DNA of 45,522 nucleotides from Alteromonas mediterranea DE (GCF_000020585.3 NC_011138.3:2707401-2752922), one strand, 5' to 3'. Positions 1 through 9,599 are shown, numbered from the stretch's first letter. Numbers and translations: made by a program. The notes: a model not told the origin generated them from the letters alone.

Positions 1-764
1 AAAGGCCCTTTAGGCAGGTTATGCTCTTCAGGGTAAGTTACGTCTACCAGGTACAAACCGTTTGGCTTCGCCGTGGCTGCAGATTTGCTTCTATCTTTTA
101 AACTTAACAGGTGAGCAATCCAGTTTACATCTTGCTCCCCTGCCCCAATTTCAACAAGCGCGCCAGTGATATTGCGAACCATGTGATGCAGGAAAGCATT
201 GGCACGGATATCTATAATCACATAGCGACCTTGGCGGTACACGCCTACATTGGTAACGTTGCGAAACGGCGTTTTACTTTGGCATAGCGCGGCGCGAAAC
301 GACGTAAAATCCTGCTCACCCAATAGTGCTTGAGCAGCAAGGTGCATTTTTTTTTCGTCTAATTCGCGATGAATGTGGGTAACGCCCGAACTGAGTATGG
401 CGGGGCGCATTTTGGCGTTGTGGATAACATAGCGATAGCGGCGATGGGTAGCTGAAAAACGTGCGTGGAAATCATCAGCCACATTTTTTGCCCATGTAAC
501 GGCAACAGAGTTTGGTAAATTAGCATTTACACCTAACGTCCATGCACGCTCTGACCGTGGTGCGTCACAGTTAAAGTGAACAACTTGGCCAGTGGCGTGA
601 ACACCTGCATCAGTGCGTCCAGCGCATTGCACCTCAATAGGCTCATTGGCCACCGTTGATAATGCTTTCTCAAGATGCTCTTGAACACTGGGTACCTCCC
701 GCTGGCGTTGCCAACCGTAAACAGCAGCCCCATCGTATTCAATCCCTAAGGCAATTCGCCCCAT
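1..764 (-). CDS. truA: tRNA pseudouridine(38-40) synthase A, 3' end beyond the window
   Basis: TruA converts uridine to pseudouridine at positions 38-40 of the tRNA anticodon arm, in the cytoplasm. The frame is open from an ATG at 764 to the window edge without a stop, giving 254 codons; E. coli TruA is about 270 aa, so only a few C-terminal residues should be missing. The start [12 protein letters not shown] is typical of the family. The catalytic motif [12 protein letters not shown] is at about residues 49-60, with Asp52 as the expected nucleophile. Further conserved stretches are [14 protein letters not shown] and [17 protein letters not shown]. It lies 155 bp downstream of fimV on the same strand, as in the asd-fimV-truA order known from Pseudomonas. 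No frameshift is seen. Confidence 0.96.
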   Translation of the reverse strand, partial: MGRIALGIEYDGAAVYGWQRQREVPSVQEHLEKALSTVANEPIEVQCAGRTDAGVHATGQVVHFNCDAPRSERAWTLGVNANLPNSVAVTWAKNVADDFHARFSATHRRYRYVIHNAKMRPAILSSGVTHIHRELDEKKMHLAAQALLGEQDFTSFRAALCQSKTPFRNVTNVGVYRQGRYVIIDIRANAFLHHMVRNITGALVEIGAGEQDVNWIAHLLSLKDRSKSAATAKPNGLYLVDVTYPEEHNLPKGP

Positions 765-919
765 GTCTGTGTTACCCCTTCGCTAAAAAGGCGCTAAGTG
801 TAGTCATCTCATTAGCAACTTGCAACGACGTGACTACCTAAAAGCCCCATATAAAAAGACCGGTATACCGTAAAAGTAAACAGGCCGATATTCATTAATT
901 TTTTAAAAACTATTGTCCG

Positions 920-3900
920 CTATACGATTTTAGCCAGTATGGACTCCGCTTCCTGCTTTTGCTCTTCACTACCCTCTTTTATTACTTCGTCAAGTAACTC
1001 TTTTGCCGCTTCCACATCTTCCATTTCTATATAAGCTCGCGCCAAATCAAGGTTAGCGTTCTGACCTGCGTCTTTATCAATATCAATAACAGTATCCTCA
1101 TCAGATACGCCTGTGAAATCAGATAAACTCACGTCAAGGTCTAGCATTTGGCTGTCTGGGTCTATTGTATTTCCATCATCACCGTCATCCATTAACGATT
1201 CTACGTCTAGAAAATCTTCAGGTGGCGTTTGCGAATCACCTTCACTTTCTCCGTCACTTAATAATGCCGCTAGGTCTAAGTCAGGGTTATCAAGCTTCAG
1301 GTCGTTCTCTTGCGTTTCAGAGCTTTGTGCTTCTTCTGACAGCGGCCCATCGGGCTCGACCTCAGATGGCGTGGCGATATCTAAATCAACGTCATCTGGA
1401 ATAGCAAGATCATCTAACTCGTCTGTGTCGTTCTCAAGCTCGAAGGTGTCTTCGGCTTCGTCATCTTGCTCTAGCGCGAAGGTATCTTCGGCCTCATCAT
1501 CTTGCTCAAGCTCAAAGGTATCTTCAGCCTCGTTATCTTGCTCTAGCCCGAAGGTGTCTTCGGCTTCGTCATCTTGCTCTAGCGCGAAGGTATCTTCGGC
1601 CTCATCATCTTGCTCAAGCTCGAAGGTATCTTCAGCCTCGTTATCTTGCTTTGGCTCAGAATCCGTGGATTCATCTTCATCATCAATATCAGCAGGTTCA
1701 GCTAAACCGTCCGACTCAAGACTTTGAAGTAATTCATCAAACTCTGCGCTATCTAAATCGTCCAGTATTTCATTGTCGTCCACCGAATCGTCATCGTCTG
1801 AACCAGTTAACCAATCATCAAGGCCTGGTACATCGTCAAGCTCGTTAAACTCGCTTTGTTTACTATCCTGAACGCTATTTTCATCAATTGGGTTTTCTTC
1901 GTCTGAACTTGCAGCAGCAGGAGTTTCTTCATCTATTGAAAGCGCATCATCTTCGACACTTTCTTCTGATTGTGGCGCTTCATCGTCAACAACACCATCA
2001 ACTTCCTGTTCAAGTTCAAAACTGTCTATGTCATCAAACGCCGCATCTAACAAACTATCGTCATATTCATCCTTATCGGAAGACGGCTCATCTTCGATAG
2101 GCGTATCTTGTTGTGAGGTACTCTCTTGCGCTGAGCTAGTATCTTCTTCGTCAACAGCATCAGTATCCATCTGACTAAACGATGGAATATCATCCATCAT
2201 TTCTCTTTCAAACGCTTCAATAGCATCATCTAGTGGATCGCCAGATGTTTCACCTTGTTCCTGCGCTGGCTCTAACTCTGCTTCTTCATCTGCGGCCTCG
2301 CCTGCTGATTCGTCTTCTTCGAGCATTGGCTCTAGCTCTACTTCATCACCTGCGACTCCGCCTGCTGATTCGTCTTCTTCAAGCGCTGGCTCTAACTCTG
2401 CTTCTTCATCTGCGGCCTCGCCTGCTGATTCGTCTTCTTCGAGCGCAGGCTCTAACTCTGCTGCTTCATCTGCGGCCTCGCCTGCTGATTCGTCTTCTTC
2501 GAGCGCAGGCTCTAGCTCTACTTCATCACCTGCGGCTTCGTCGCTGTCCTGTACTGCGTCTGATTCGAGTTCCGCCAATAATTCGTCGGTTAGTAGGTCT
2601 ACATCTTCGCTACTTTTCGACTCTTCCGCTTCCAGTTCCGCGAGTAGTTCGTCAGTTAATGGGTCGCTAAAGTCTGCTTCATTATCTTCGCTGCCTTCAT
2701 TGTCTTCACTTTCGGTACTTTCGGCATTGTCCGTATCTACACCGTCTGAAATGTCTATACTTTCGTCATCAGACTCAGGACTAACCTCAGGCTCTTCTTC
2801 TAATTCAGCTTCAAGTTCAGCAAGTAATTCATCGGTAAATGGGTCTTCGAATTCACCATCATCGCTTTCAGACATTGGTTCCGACACATCCGAAGGGGCG
2901 CTTTCTTCTGACGGGGCGTCAGACGTAAGAGGCTGTTTTTCCGCTGAAGGCTGTTTTTCCGCTAAAGGCTGTTTTTCCGCTAAAGGCTCTTCACCATCCG
3001 GTTCAGCAGCTTCATCCTCGGCCTGTAGCTCTGCAATAAGATCGTCGGATAGTGGGTCGCTAAAATCAGCATCCAACTCTATCTCGTCACTATCAATTAT
3101 CTCATCGCTATCAAATTCATCTAAATCATCAGTGATAGCGTCAAGGCTTTGAATAGACTGCGGCGAAGGAGACGTTGTCGTTATTTCTTCATCAAAATCG
3201 TCATCTTCATCATCGTCACCGAGACCGCCCATCATCTCTATCTGCTCAATTTCATTAAGCAAATCGTCGGTTATTTTGTCTATTTCTTTGTTCTGCTGAT
3301 TAATCTCGTCATCAAGCTTACTCAGCATATCCTCGTTAATGAGGTCATCATTACTATCTAATTCATCGGTAAGCCCCGCGTCAACGCCATGCTCTTCTAG
3401 CAAGTCGTCAATACTTATCTCGGGCTTATCATCCTCATCTTCCACACTCGGAAGCGAGGTTAGGCTTTCGCTTTCTTCTTTATCATCAACGTCGTTTTCA
3501 ACCTCTTCCACAGAGCTTGCTAGTAACGCGTCAATATCATCTTCATCAACGTTACCTGATTCAGATGCTTCATTGACCTCATTTAAAATCTCATCAGGGT
3601 CTATATCATCGACATCCGCCAGTTCGTCGGTATCTGGCTCATTCGCTTCTTGGCTCTGCACATCGTCGAGTAAGTCATCGATATCGAAGTCTTCAACGTC
3701 ATCGCTTGCTAATTCATCGTCAGATTCGCTTGATTCCTGCTCGCTACTGTCGTCGCCGCTCTCTTCGAAAACATCGTCATCGCCTGATAAGTCGAAACCT
3801 TCTAGGTCATCATCATCGTTATCATTTAAGACTTTATCTGATAAGTCATCGTCATCGAACAGGCTGTCTAACTCACTTTGGTCCAACTCGTCGTCACCGG

Positions 3901-5041
3901 CCTCAAATAGATCGTCGCCGCCATCATCTGGCACCAACATGTCGTCTTCAAGGTCTGCAAACGTTTCAAGTTCGTCATCCAAGCTTTCCTCTAAATCAGA
4001 TGTCAGTACGTCATCAAGTAAATCATCGTCGTTAAATAAATCATCGTCTGACAACTCTGCGTTATCGTCTAAATCTGGCGCAAGAGCACTTGAAAGATCG
4101 CCGATATCCGCGTCAGGCACAGGTACATCATCACTTTCGGAAGTAATCGTAGGGCCGGGCGAAGGTTCTTCTTCCGGTTTGCTATTGCGTTTCAATAGCC
4201 ACATGATTAAGCCACCCACGAGCAATAGCGAGAGCAGCGCCGAACCGGTTATTAAACTAATTGGGCTAGTTAGTGCTGAAAGAAAAGATGACTGCTTCTC
4301 TGCTTCGCGCTGTGCTTGCTCGGCCTTAATCATATCCAGCAACTCTTGCTGCAGCGCTACCTGCATATCAAGCTGTGATTTTACGTCGCCTTCAACTTGC
4401 CCTCGTAGTGATTCTAGCTCCCCATTCACTGCTTCAACGCGCTCGTACAGCCGTCTGTTTTCGTTAAGAATGGCTTCTACGTTTTCCAATGAAGCAGCAA
4501 ATTGCATACGCAACTCATCGAATTGACGTGTTTGCTCTGCATCTAAACGGGTTATCTTCTGCTCAATGTCAGTTTGTGTTTGGGTAAGGTCTTGCTGATT
4601 AACTAAAGGAGACGCCGGTTTAATGTTTTTGACACTGCTGCCAGGCTGGTTAAGCATTTCTGCAAATGCCCTATCGTCCTGTTCAGCGCGCATTTGGGCT
4701 TTTTGCTTATCAATACGAGCTATGTAGCGTTCTGATGGCAGCTTCAAAACAGCACCATCAACCAATAGGTTTAAATTGCCGTTTTCAAAAGCGTTGGGGT
4801 TAAGTTCATAAATGGCAGCCATCACCTGATAAACACTCAGGTTATTATTCTGGCGGTAACGCTCGGCAATTCGCCACAGAGTGTCGTTGGCATCTATAGG
4901 GCCATATTCCAACCCTGAAAATTGGTCGGTAGCGTCCTTAGGACCTTTTAGAAAGGTAACACGTTCCTGTGCATCTACAGTAATAATAGGGCCAGACAAA
5001 CATAGTGTGAGTAAAAGTAAGCCCGTCAAATGCAATTTCAT
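920..5041 (-). CDS. fimV: FimV/HubP-type polar hub protein, large and acidic
   Basis: FimV/HubP proteins bind peptidoglycan in the periplasm and organise polar machinery (type IV pili, flagella, chemosensory arrays) through a long cytoplasmic tail. The 1373-aa protein starts with a signal peptide (MKLHLTGLLLLTLCLS...). A FimV N-terminal/LysM-like region follows at about residues 45-105 (NDTLWRIAERYRQ, YELNPNAFENGNLNLL), then a Gln/Glu-rich coiled coil and one membrane segment at about 261-282. Roughly 1000 residues of Asp/Glu/Ser-rich sequence with internal repeats follow. The C-terminal TPR-like FimV domain contains ANLDLARAYIEMEDVEAAKELL. I chose ATG 5041 because AGGA lies 5 nt upstream; a TTG 21 nt earlier also keeps the frame open. 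The order pdxB-asd-fimV-truA supports the call. Confidence 0.95.
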   Translation of the reverse strand: MKLHLTGLLLLTLCLSGPIITVDAQERVTFLKGPKDATDQFSGLEYGPIDANDTLWRIAERYRQNNNLSVYQVMAAIYELNPNAFENGNLNLLVDGAVLKLPSERYIARIDKQKAQMRAEQDDRAFAEMLNQPGSSVKNIKPASPLVNQQDLTQTQTDIEQKITRLDAEQTRQFDELRMQFAASLENVEAILNENRRLYERVEAVNGELESLRGQVEGDVKSQLDMQVALQQELLDMIKAEQAQREAEKQSSFLSALTSPISLITGSALLSLLLVGGLIMWLLKRNSKPEEEPSPGPTITSESDDVPVPDADIGDLSSALAPDLDDNAELSDDDLFNDDDLLDDVLTSDLEESLDDELETFADLEDDMLVPDDGGDDLFEAGDDELDQSELDSLFDDDDLSDKVLNDNDDDDLEGFDLSGDDDVFEESGDDSSEQESSESDDELASDDVEDFDIDDLLDDVQSQEANEPDTDELADVDDIDPDEILNEVNEASESGNVDEDDIDALLASSVEEVENDVDDKEESESLTSLPSVEDEDDKPEISIDDLLEEHGVDAGLTDELDSNDDLINEDMLSKLDDEINQQNKEIDKITDDLLNEIEQIEMMGGLGDDDEDDDFDEEITTTSPSPQSIQSLDAITDDLDEFDSDEIIDSDEIELDADFSDPLSDDLIAELQAEDEAAEPDGEEPLAEKQPLAEKQPSAEKQPLTSDAPSEESAPSDVSEPMSESDDGEFEDPFTDELLAELEAELEEEPEVSPESDDESIDISDGVDTDNAESTESEDNEGSEDNEADFSDPLTDELLAELEAEESKSSEDVDLLTDELLAELESDAVQDSDEAAGDEVELEPALEEDESAGEAADEAAELEPALEEDESAGEAADEEAELEPALEEDESAGGVAGDEVELEPMLEEDESAGEAADEEAELEPAQEQGETSGDPLDDAIEAFEREMMDDIPSFSQMDTDAVDEEDTSSAQESTSQQDTPIEDEPSSDKDEYDDSLLDAAFDDIDSFELEQEVDGVVDDEAPQSEESVEDDALSIDEETPAAASSDEENPIDENSVQDSKQSEFNELDDVPGLDDWLTGSDDDDSVDDNEILDDLDSAEFDELLQSLESDGLAEPADIDDEDESTDSEPKQDNEAEDTFELEQDDEAEDTFALEQDDEAEDTFGLEQDNEAEDTFELEQDDEAEDTFALEQDDEAEDTFELENDTDELDDLAIPDDVDLDIATPSEVEPDGPLSEEAQSSETQENDLKLDNPDLDLAALLSDGESEGDSQTPPEDFLDVESLMDDGDDGNTIDPDSQMLDLDVSLSDFTGVSDEDTVIDIDKDAGQNANLDLARAYIEMEDVEAAKELLDEVIKEGSEEQKQEAESILAKIV
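1433..1648 (-). repeat. 36-bp in-frame tandem repeat in fimV, six units
   Basis: Six 36-bp units encode a 12-residue repeat of the type DDEAEDTFALEQ with small variations (DN/DD, FE/FA/FG). The variants alternate, suggesting a second-order unit of about 108 bp (three repeats). The period is a multiple of 3, so copy-number change would lengthen or shorten the acidic tail without breaking the frame. Confidence 0.93.
2281..2520 (-). repeat. 60-bp in-frame tandem repeat in fimV, four full units plus partial flanks
   Basis: The 60-bp period is exact. Each unit encodes a 20-residue block of the type ELEPALEEDESAGEAADEEA. Partial copies extend to about 2262 and 2540. The unit differs in sequence from the 36-bp array closer to the 3' end, so two independent expansions occurred in the same gene. 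Confidence 0.93.
2931..2984 (-). repeat. 18-bp in-frame tandem repeat in fimV, three units
   Basis: Three copies of an 18-bp unit that differ at one base encode the hexapeptide repeat PLAEKQ/PSAEKQ. It is a third, short array in the acidic tail, and the only basic-containing repeat there. Confidence 0.9.
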
Positions 5042-5484
5042 AGCAGTCCTATATGCCCTCAAGCGTCTTTACCACCCGTGACCTGTGGGCGGATTTTTTA
5101 GCCAATCAGTACTGAAGAAAATATTGGCTTTTATTTTTATTCTGAAGCCACCTTGTCGTGTTTCTCATCAAGTTGGCGTTTAACAGTTGTTATGACCTTG
5201 GCGGTAAGATTTTTTTGCGCTTTTAAGTGTTCTTACACTTTGCCTAAGTGTCTGACTGTCTATTGTTTTTTAACGTTGTTTTGTTCCTAACTTTACAAAC
5301 TATAAACCAGTTATCAAGGGTGATCTAGTTTGACGACAGTATTGCCTTACTATGCCCCTTAAGTTAACCGTCTATGTTACTTCAATAACATCCCTTTCAT
5401 TGCGTATCGGCAAGCACAGAAAAATATTTACCTTTTCCTGTGCTTAGCCGAACAAGCGGCTAAAAAATTAACCGCTTTTACTAA
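5042..5484. other. fimV-asd intergenic region with two abutting inverted repeats
   Basis: 443 bp without a supported gene. Just downstream of asd are two inverted repeats: AAGCACAG (5412-5419) with CTGTGCTT (5438-5445), and TTAGCCG (5444-5450) with CGGCTAA (5457-5463, 6-nt loop). They share two bases. Either could form an RNA hairpin after asd, but neither is followed by a T-run on the minus strand, so they are not textbook terminators. A small AAGTGT/ACACTT hairpin lies at 5224-5239. A fimV promoter is expected here, but I could not pick convincing -35/-10 boxes. Confidence 0.5.
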
Positions 5485-6501
5485 CTATAGATAGTCGCGA
5501 ATCAAGGTCTCTGCGATTTGAATGCTGTTTGTCGCTGCGCCTTTACGGATGTTGTCAGAAACAACCCATAGGTTTAAACCACATGGATGGCTAATATCGT
5601 TGCGAATTCTTCCAACGTGCACGATATCATTGCCGCTCGCGCTGCTTACCTGAGTAGGAAACTGCTCGTTTCCGTCATAAACAGTAACGCCGGGAGCATC
5701 AGCTAATAGCTCTTTGACATGCTGCGCATCAATGGGTGAGCTAGTTTCTAAATGGATTGCCTCAGCGTGCCCATAAAACACGGGTACACGTACCGCTGTC
5801 GCGTTCACCAAAATACTTTGATCGCCCATTATCTTCTGCGTTTCCCACACCATTTTCATTTCTTCTTTGGTGTAGTCGTTGTCTTGGAAGACATCGATTT
5901 GAGGGATAACGTTAAACGCAATCTGACGGCTGAACGCTTCATTTTTAACTTCTCGAGCGTTTAGCAAGCCAGCGGTTTGTTTAGCCAGTTCTTCCATTGC
6001 TTCTTTGCCAGCACCCGATACTGATTGATAGGTACAGACGTTAATGCGGTCGATACCTACAGCATCTTGAATAGGCTTTAACGCAACCATCATTTGAATG
6101 GTCGAGCAGTTAGGGTTGGCAATAATGTTTCTATTGCGAAATTCTGCCAGTGCATGCGCGTTAACTTCTGGCACTACAAGAGGGATATCTGGCTCGTAAC
6201 GAAACTCTGAAGTATTGTCGATAACGATACAGCCTTCCTCTGCGGCTAGCGGGGCAAATTTTGCAGAAATACTGCCACCCGCTGAGAAAAAGCCGAACTG
6301 CACTAATGACCAATCGAAGTCATCAGCATCTAACACTTCAATGTCTTCGCCTTTAAACGATACGGTACTACCAGCTGAACGTTTACTGGCAAGCGGATAC
6401 AAACGGTTTACCGGAAAGTCTCGCTCTTCTAATAGTTCAATCATGGTTTGGCCCACTAAACCTGTGGCGCCAAGTACCGCGACGTCAAACGCTTGCGACA
6501 T
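5485..6501 (-). CDS. asd: aspartate-semialdehyde dehydrogenase
   Basis: Asd reduces aspartyl phosphate to aspartate semialdehyde with NADPH, the branch point toward lysine/diaminopimelate, threonine and methionine; it is cytoplasmic. The 338-aa length fits the family (about 335-370). The NAD(P)-binding start is VAVLGATGLVGQTM. The catalytic cysteine is Cys132 in NPNCSTIQ, followed by the substrate loop GAGKEAMEEL and a conserved His in GHAEAIHLE. ATG 6501 has AGGAGC 8-9 nt upstream. It starts 29 bp after the pdxB stop, so the two are probably co-transcribed. Confidence 0.97.
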   Translation of the reverse strand: MSQAFDVAVLGATGLVGQTMIELLEERDFPVNRLYPLASKRSAGSTVSFKGEDIEVLDADDFDWSLVQFGFFSAGGSISAKFAPLAAEEGCIVIDNTSEFRYEPDIPLVVPEVNAHALAEFRNRNIIANPNCSTIQMMVALKPIQDAVGIDRINVCTYQSVSGAGKEAMEELAKQTAGLLNAREVKNEAFSRQIAFNVIPQIDVFQDNDYTKEEMKMVWETQKIMGDQSILVNATAVRVPVFYGHAEAIHLETSSPIDAQHVKELLADAPGVTVYDGNEQFPTQVSSASGNDIVHVGRIRNDISHPCGLNLWVVSDNIRKGAATNSIQIAETLIRDYL

Positions 6502-6530
6502 AATGCTTTATGCTCCTAATTTATATATAA

Positions 6531-7739
6531 CTAAACCAAGCTTACCTGAAAGCCAAGCTCGGTGAATGTGTTTTGAATTTGCTTACTGGTGTTCTGTGGC
6601 AAGTGTAACGCATAGGCGCTGCACTCGCGACGCACTCTGTATTGCTTGCGCAGTGCCGAGAACGTATTCGCAATGTGTGCGTCTGGCGTTTCATCATGGC
6701 CCGACGTTAACGCAAATGCGTTTCGCGTTATCTCATCGTCTATGGCAACGTCATACACATTGTGGAATACGGCAATGAGATCATCAACCGACAACCGCGT
6801 TGCCTCGGGCGAATTTAACGCAGCTTTGATCGGGTTGGTCTTCTCTAAAAAGTCGCTAAGCGCTTTGTTTGGTGCTGTACCCACTACCTCACAAATTTGT
6901 TCGTAAATCATTTGCGTACCGCGAACTTTGCCTTCTACAGAATGACCCGCAATATGTGGCGTAACAAACCAAACATAATCAAATAGTGCTGTGTTTATGG
7001 CAGGTTCATTATCGAATACATCGAGTACTACCGTTGGCGATTTTTCCCCTTGAAGTACGCTAAGCAGTGCTGCTTCATCGATAACCTCGCCTCGGCATGC
7101 ATTGATAAGCAGTTGGTTTGACGTTAATCCTTCCAGAAATGTCTTGTCGATCATCTGATAGGTGGGATAATCGCCGCCTTTAATAAAAGGCACGTGAAGC
7201 GAAATAACGTCGCACTGTGCTATTTGTGCTAAATCTACAAATGACTGCCCGTTATGCTTCGTTTTACCAGTACCGGCTAACGCTTGCTGTAGCGGAGGGT
7301 CGTACAAGCAGTGTTCAATGCCAACTGCCGTTAAAATACGTGATAGTGCAGTCCCCACATTACCAGCGCCTACTATTCCCACTGTCGCATTATATAAATC
7401 AAGCTTTTGGGCTTTTTGCGCGTGCAGCAAAGCACTCAACACGTATTCGGCAACCGCTACGGCATTACAGCCTGCTGCACTGCTATGCATAATACCCACG
7501 CTATCTAAATGCGTTTTATCTAGATGATTTATCCCCGCCGTTGCCGTAGTAACAAACTTGAGCTTGCTAGCGCTGATCAGCAGTTCAGGGGTAACCTTGG
7601 TGGTAGAACGTAGCGCAAGAATATCTACATCGCGCAGCATTTCAGGCACAAGAGATTGCCATGCATAGGTTTCAACCTCACCTACGCTATTAAGGTAATC
7701 GGTGCCAAACGGAATGGTATCTTCAAGAAGTATTTTCAT
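6531..7739 (-). CDS. pdxB: 4-phosphoerythronate dehydrogenase
   Basis: PdxB oxidises 4-phosphoerythronate with NAD in the DXP-dependent pyridoxal phosphate pathway. It belongs to the D-2-hydroxyacid dehydrogenase family. Visible features are the Rossmann motif VGIVGAGNVGTALSRIL, the catalytic-site Arg in INACRGEVIDEAAL, DVFDNEP, and the catalytic His in TPHIAGHSVEGK. A C-terminal extension of about 100 residues, typical of PdxB dimerisation, is present. The length is 402 aa against 378 in E. coli. It is the first gene of the pdxB-asd run; the 238 bp upstream of it must hold its promoter, but no boxes stand out. Confidence 0.95.
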   Translation of the reverse strand: MKILLEDTIPFGTDYLNSVGEVETYAWQSLVPEMLRDVDILALRSTTKVTPELLISASKLKFVTTATAGINHLDKTHLDSVGIMHSSAAGCNAVAVAEYVLSALLHAQKAQKLDLYNATVGIVGAGNVGTALSRILTAVGIEHCLYDPPLQQALAGTGKTKHNGQSFVDLAQIAQCDVISLHVPFIKGGDYPTYQMIDKTFLEGLTSNQLLINACRGEVIDEAALLSVLQGEKSPTVVLDVFDNEPAINTALFDYVWFVTPHIAGHSVEGKVRGTQMIYEQICEVVGTAPNKALSDFLEKTNPIKAALNSPEATRLSVDDLIAVFHNVYDVAIDDEITRNAFALTSGHDETPDAHIANTFSALRKQYRVRRECSAYALHLPQNTSKQIQNTFTELGFQVSLV

Positions 7740-7977
7740 GGCGCTAAGTGTACCTTAACTTAGGCTTTTAGTAACCCAGCGCCCTTGATTTATCTTGTCG
7801 GTGATTCGTTTAATTTACGTCATTTTGATGCACGTTTGGCCGCAACATTAAAGAGACGGCCGAAGTTCATACAATCCTTTAAAACGGGAACGCTTAGAGC
7901 AAACCGCTTTAGCTCACGTTTTTTGTCCACTTCATCCGTTGCGATCATCGTATTAGATAACGTTAAACTTCACGCCG

Positions 7978-8733
7978 TTACTTGTCATATCCAGGGAAAC
8001 GGCGTTCAACGCGTCGTTTAATACCCGGCCATGCTAACGAACCACCAGCCTGCCGGGTGACTTGATCGGCCTGCATTCGAATGCCATCTAGAATTGCCGA
8101 ATGAATTGGAATAAGCGGTTTGCCTGTGGCCTGCGCTTTTAACTGAATTTCACAGGCGCGCTGCATAATAAACATAAACAAGAATGCATCGGGAATATTG
8201 TCTGCACAGGTTAAAAGCCCGTGATTGCGCAAAATCATAAATTGGGTATCGCCAAGGTCGCGAACCAATCGCACTTTTTCTTCTGGGTTTAGCGCCACGC
8301 CTTCGTAGGCATGATAGGAAAGCGACGCCAGCGGAAAAAGCGACTGTTGCGAGTATGGCTGCAACCCTTCTTCTAAAATGGATACCGCCACACCTTCTGC
8401 TGTGTGCAAATGCAACACACATTTTGCATCGTCTCTAGCCTCATGTACAGCGCTATGAATAGTAAAACCTGCTGGGTTAATGTCGTACTCACTTTCCATT
8501 ACCTTGTTACCGTGAAGATCAACTTTAACCAAGCTTGATGCAGTAACTTCATCAAACATTAAACCGTAAGGATTAATCAAGAAATGATGGTCAGGCCCAG
8601 GAACACGGGCAGAAATATGGGTGAAAATAAGGTCGTCCCAACCATACATAGCAACTGCGCGATAACATGCGGCAAGGTCAACACGGGTTTGCCATTCTTC
8701 ACTGCTAACTTTCGACTTTACTGAATCTGTCAT
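7978..8733 (-). CDS. class II aldolase/adducin family protein
   Basis: Class II aldolase/adducin-fold proteins use a divalent metal, usually Zn, bound by histidines to cleave or isomerise sugar-like substrates. The 251-aa protein shows TRVDLAACYRAVAMYGWDD, FTHISARVPG, a HxH metal site in VLHLHTAEGVAVS, and a further His in RNHGLLT, all expected for the fold. It resembles the stand-alone class II aldolase group in which bacterial substrates are mostly unknown, so I give no substrate. It is divergent from the Crp/Fnr regulator at 8910; 176 bp separate the two starts, so the regulator may act on it. Confidence 0.88.
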   Translation of the reverse strand: MTDSVKSKVSSEEWQTRVDLAACYRAVAMYGWDDLIFTHISARVPGPDHHFLINPYGLMFDEVTASSLVKVDLHGNKVMESEYDINPAGFTIHSAVHEARDDAKCVLHLHTAEGVAVSILEEGLQPYSQQSLFPLASLSYHAYEGVALNPEEKVRLVRDLGDTQFMILRNHGLLTCADNIPDAFLFMFIMQRACEIQLKAQATGKPLIPIHSAILDGIRMQADQVTRQAGGSLAWPGIKRRVERRFPGYDK

Positions 8734-8875
8734 AGCTTTACTCTTTTAATGTACAAATTAATTTCATTTGAGGCGGGAGAGCCCTAGGTGGAAGGCTCGC
8801 TACCTTGAGCGTTTCAATAAAACTTCCACTTACTTTTTCTTACCGCCTACATTACGCGCAGTAATTGCTATACAC

Positions 8876-8891
8876 TGTCGGATATACGACA
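8876..8891. promoter_or_regulatory. candidate Crp/Fnr-type operator, TGTCG-N6-CGACA
   Basis: A perfect 5-bp inverted repeat with a 6-bp spacer has the same geometry as the E. coli CRP box (TGTGA-N6-TCACA). It lies 18 bp before the start codon of a Crp/Fnr-family gene, where binding should repress. The divergent aldolase starts about 140 bp away. Autoregulation is an inference from position and symmetry. Confidence 0.45.
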
Positions 8892-8909
8892 TTGTAAGAA
8901 ATTTGTTAA

Positions 8910-9599
8910 ATGGAAAAATTTAAACCTGTTCTCGCTAGCTCTACATGGTTCGGCGCGCTTCCACCCTATTTGCAGGAAGCCATGTTCGACAAGATGCGTC
9001 TAAAACACCTAAAAGCTGGGCAGCAACTGCATGCCAAAGGTGAAGACGGTGTCGGTTTTTATGGGGTATGCGAGGGCCGTTTAAGAGTTGTTACAGTGGG
9101 CGTAGATGGTCGAGAGATGCTATTTGCGCTACTGGGCCCCGGCACCTGGTTTGGTGAGATATCGATGTTTGACGACCTCCCTCGTACTCACGACAACTTC
9201 TGCGAGACAAATTGCACCGTGGCGATTATTCAAAAGAACGCGTTTAAAGCACTGCTTGAGCAATATCCTGAACTCTACCCGCATTTTACTCGCCTTTTAT
9301 GCACACGGGTGCGCAGTGCTTTTCAGTTTATTGACTCGAGCGCAGGGCTTAGCCTTAAGCACCAACTGGTAAAACGGCTTTTAATGCTTACCACCAGCTA
9401 CGGTCAGCACTTACCAAGAAACAATGCGATTACCCTCACCCTTTCGCAAGAGTCTTTAGCGCAAATGATAAACAGCAGCAGGCAAACGGTTAATCAGCTT
9501 TTAGGTGAGCTTGAAAGTGAAGGTTTACTGAAACGGCATTATGGGAAAATCACTATTCCCGAGCCAGAAACTCTGTTTAGTCGTTACCAGTTTAATTGA
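8910..9599 (+). CDS. Crp/Fnr-family transcriptional regulator
   Basis: The 229-aa protein has an N-terminal cyclic-nucleotide-binding-like beta-roll (about residues 15-125; GDGVGFYGVCEGRLRVV, LLGPGTWFGEISMFDD), a dimer helix, and a C-terminal winged helix-turn-helix (about 165-225; LTLSQESLAQMINSSRQTV). Its recognition helix reads SRQTVNQ where E. coli CRP has SRETVGR, so half-site preference may differ from CRP. The N-terminal cysteine cluster that holds the Fe-S centre in FNR is not seen. The effector is unknown. The start codon has only a weak ribosome-binding site. It diverges from the aldolase gene. Confidence 0.9.
   Translation: MEKFKPVLASSTWFGALPPYLQEAMFDKMRLKHLKAGQQLHAKGEDGVGFYGVCEGRLRVVTVGVDGREMLFALLGPGTWFGEISMFDDLPRTHDNFCETNCTVAIIQKNAFKALLEQYPELYPHFTRLLCTRVRSAFQFIDSSAGLSLKHQLVKRLLMLTTSYGQHLPRNNAITLTLSQESLAQMINSSRQTVNQLLGELESEGLLKRHYGKITIPEPETLFSRYQFN

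Noticed and set aside
1113..4526. Long plus-strand reading frames (for example 1113-1727 and 3339-4526) opposite fimV, encoding Ser-rich proteins
   Set aside because: They are the antisense of GAT/GAA/GAC-rich acidic codons, which give Ser-rich frames with few stops. They lack ribosome-binding sites and family features.
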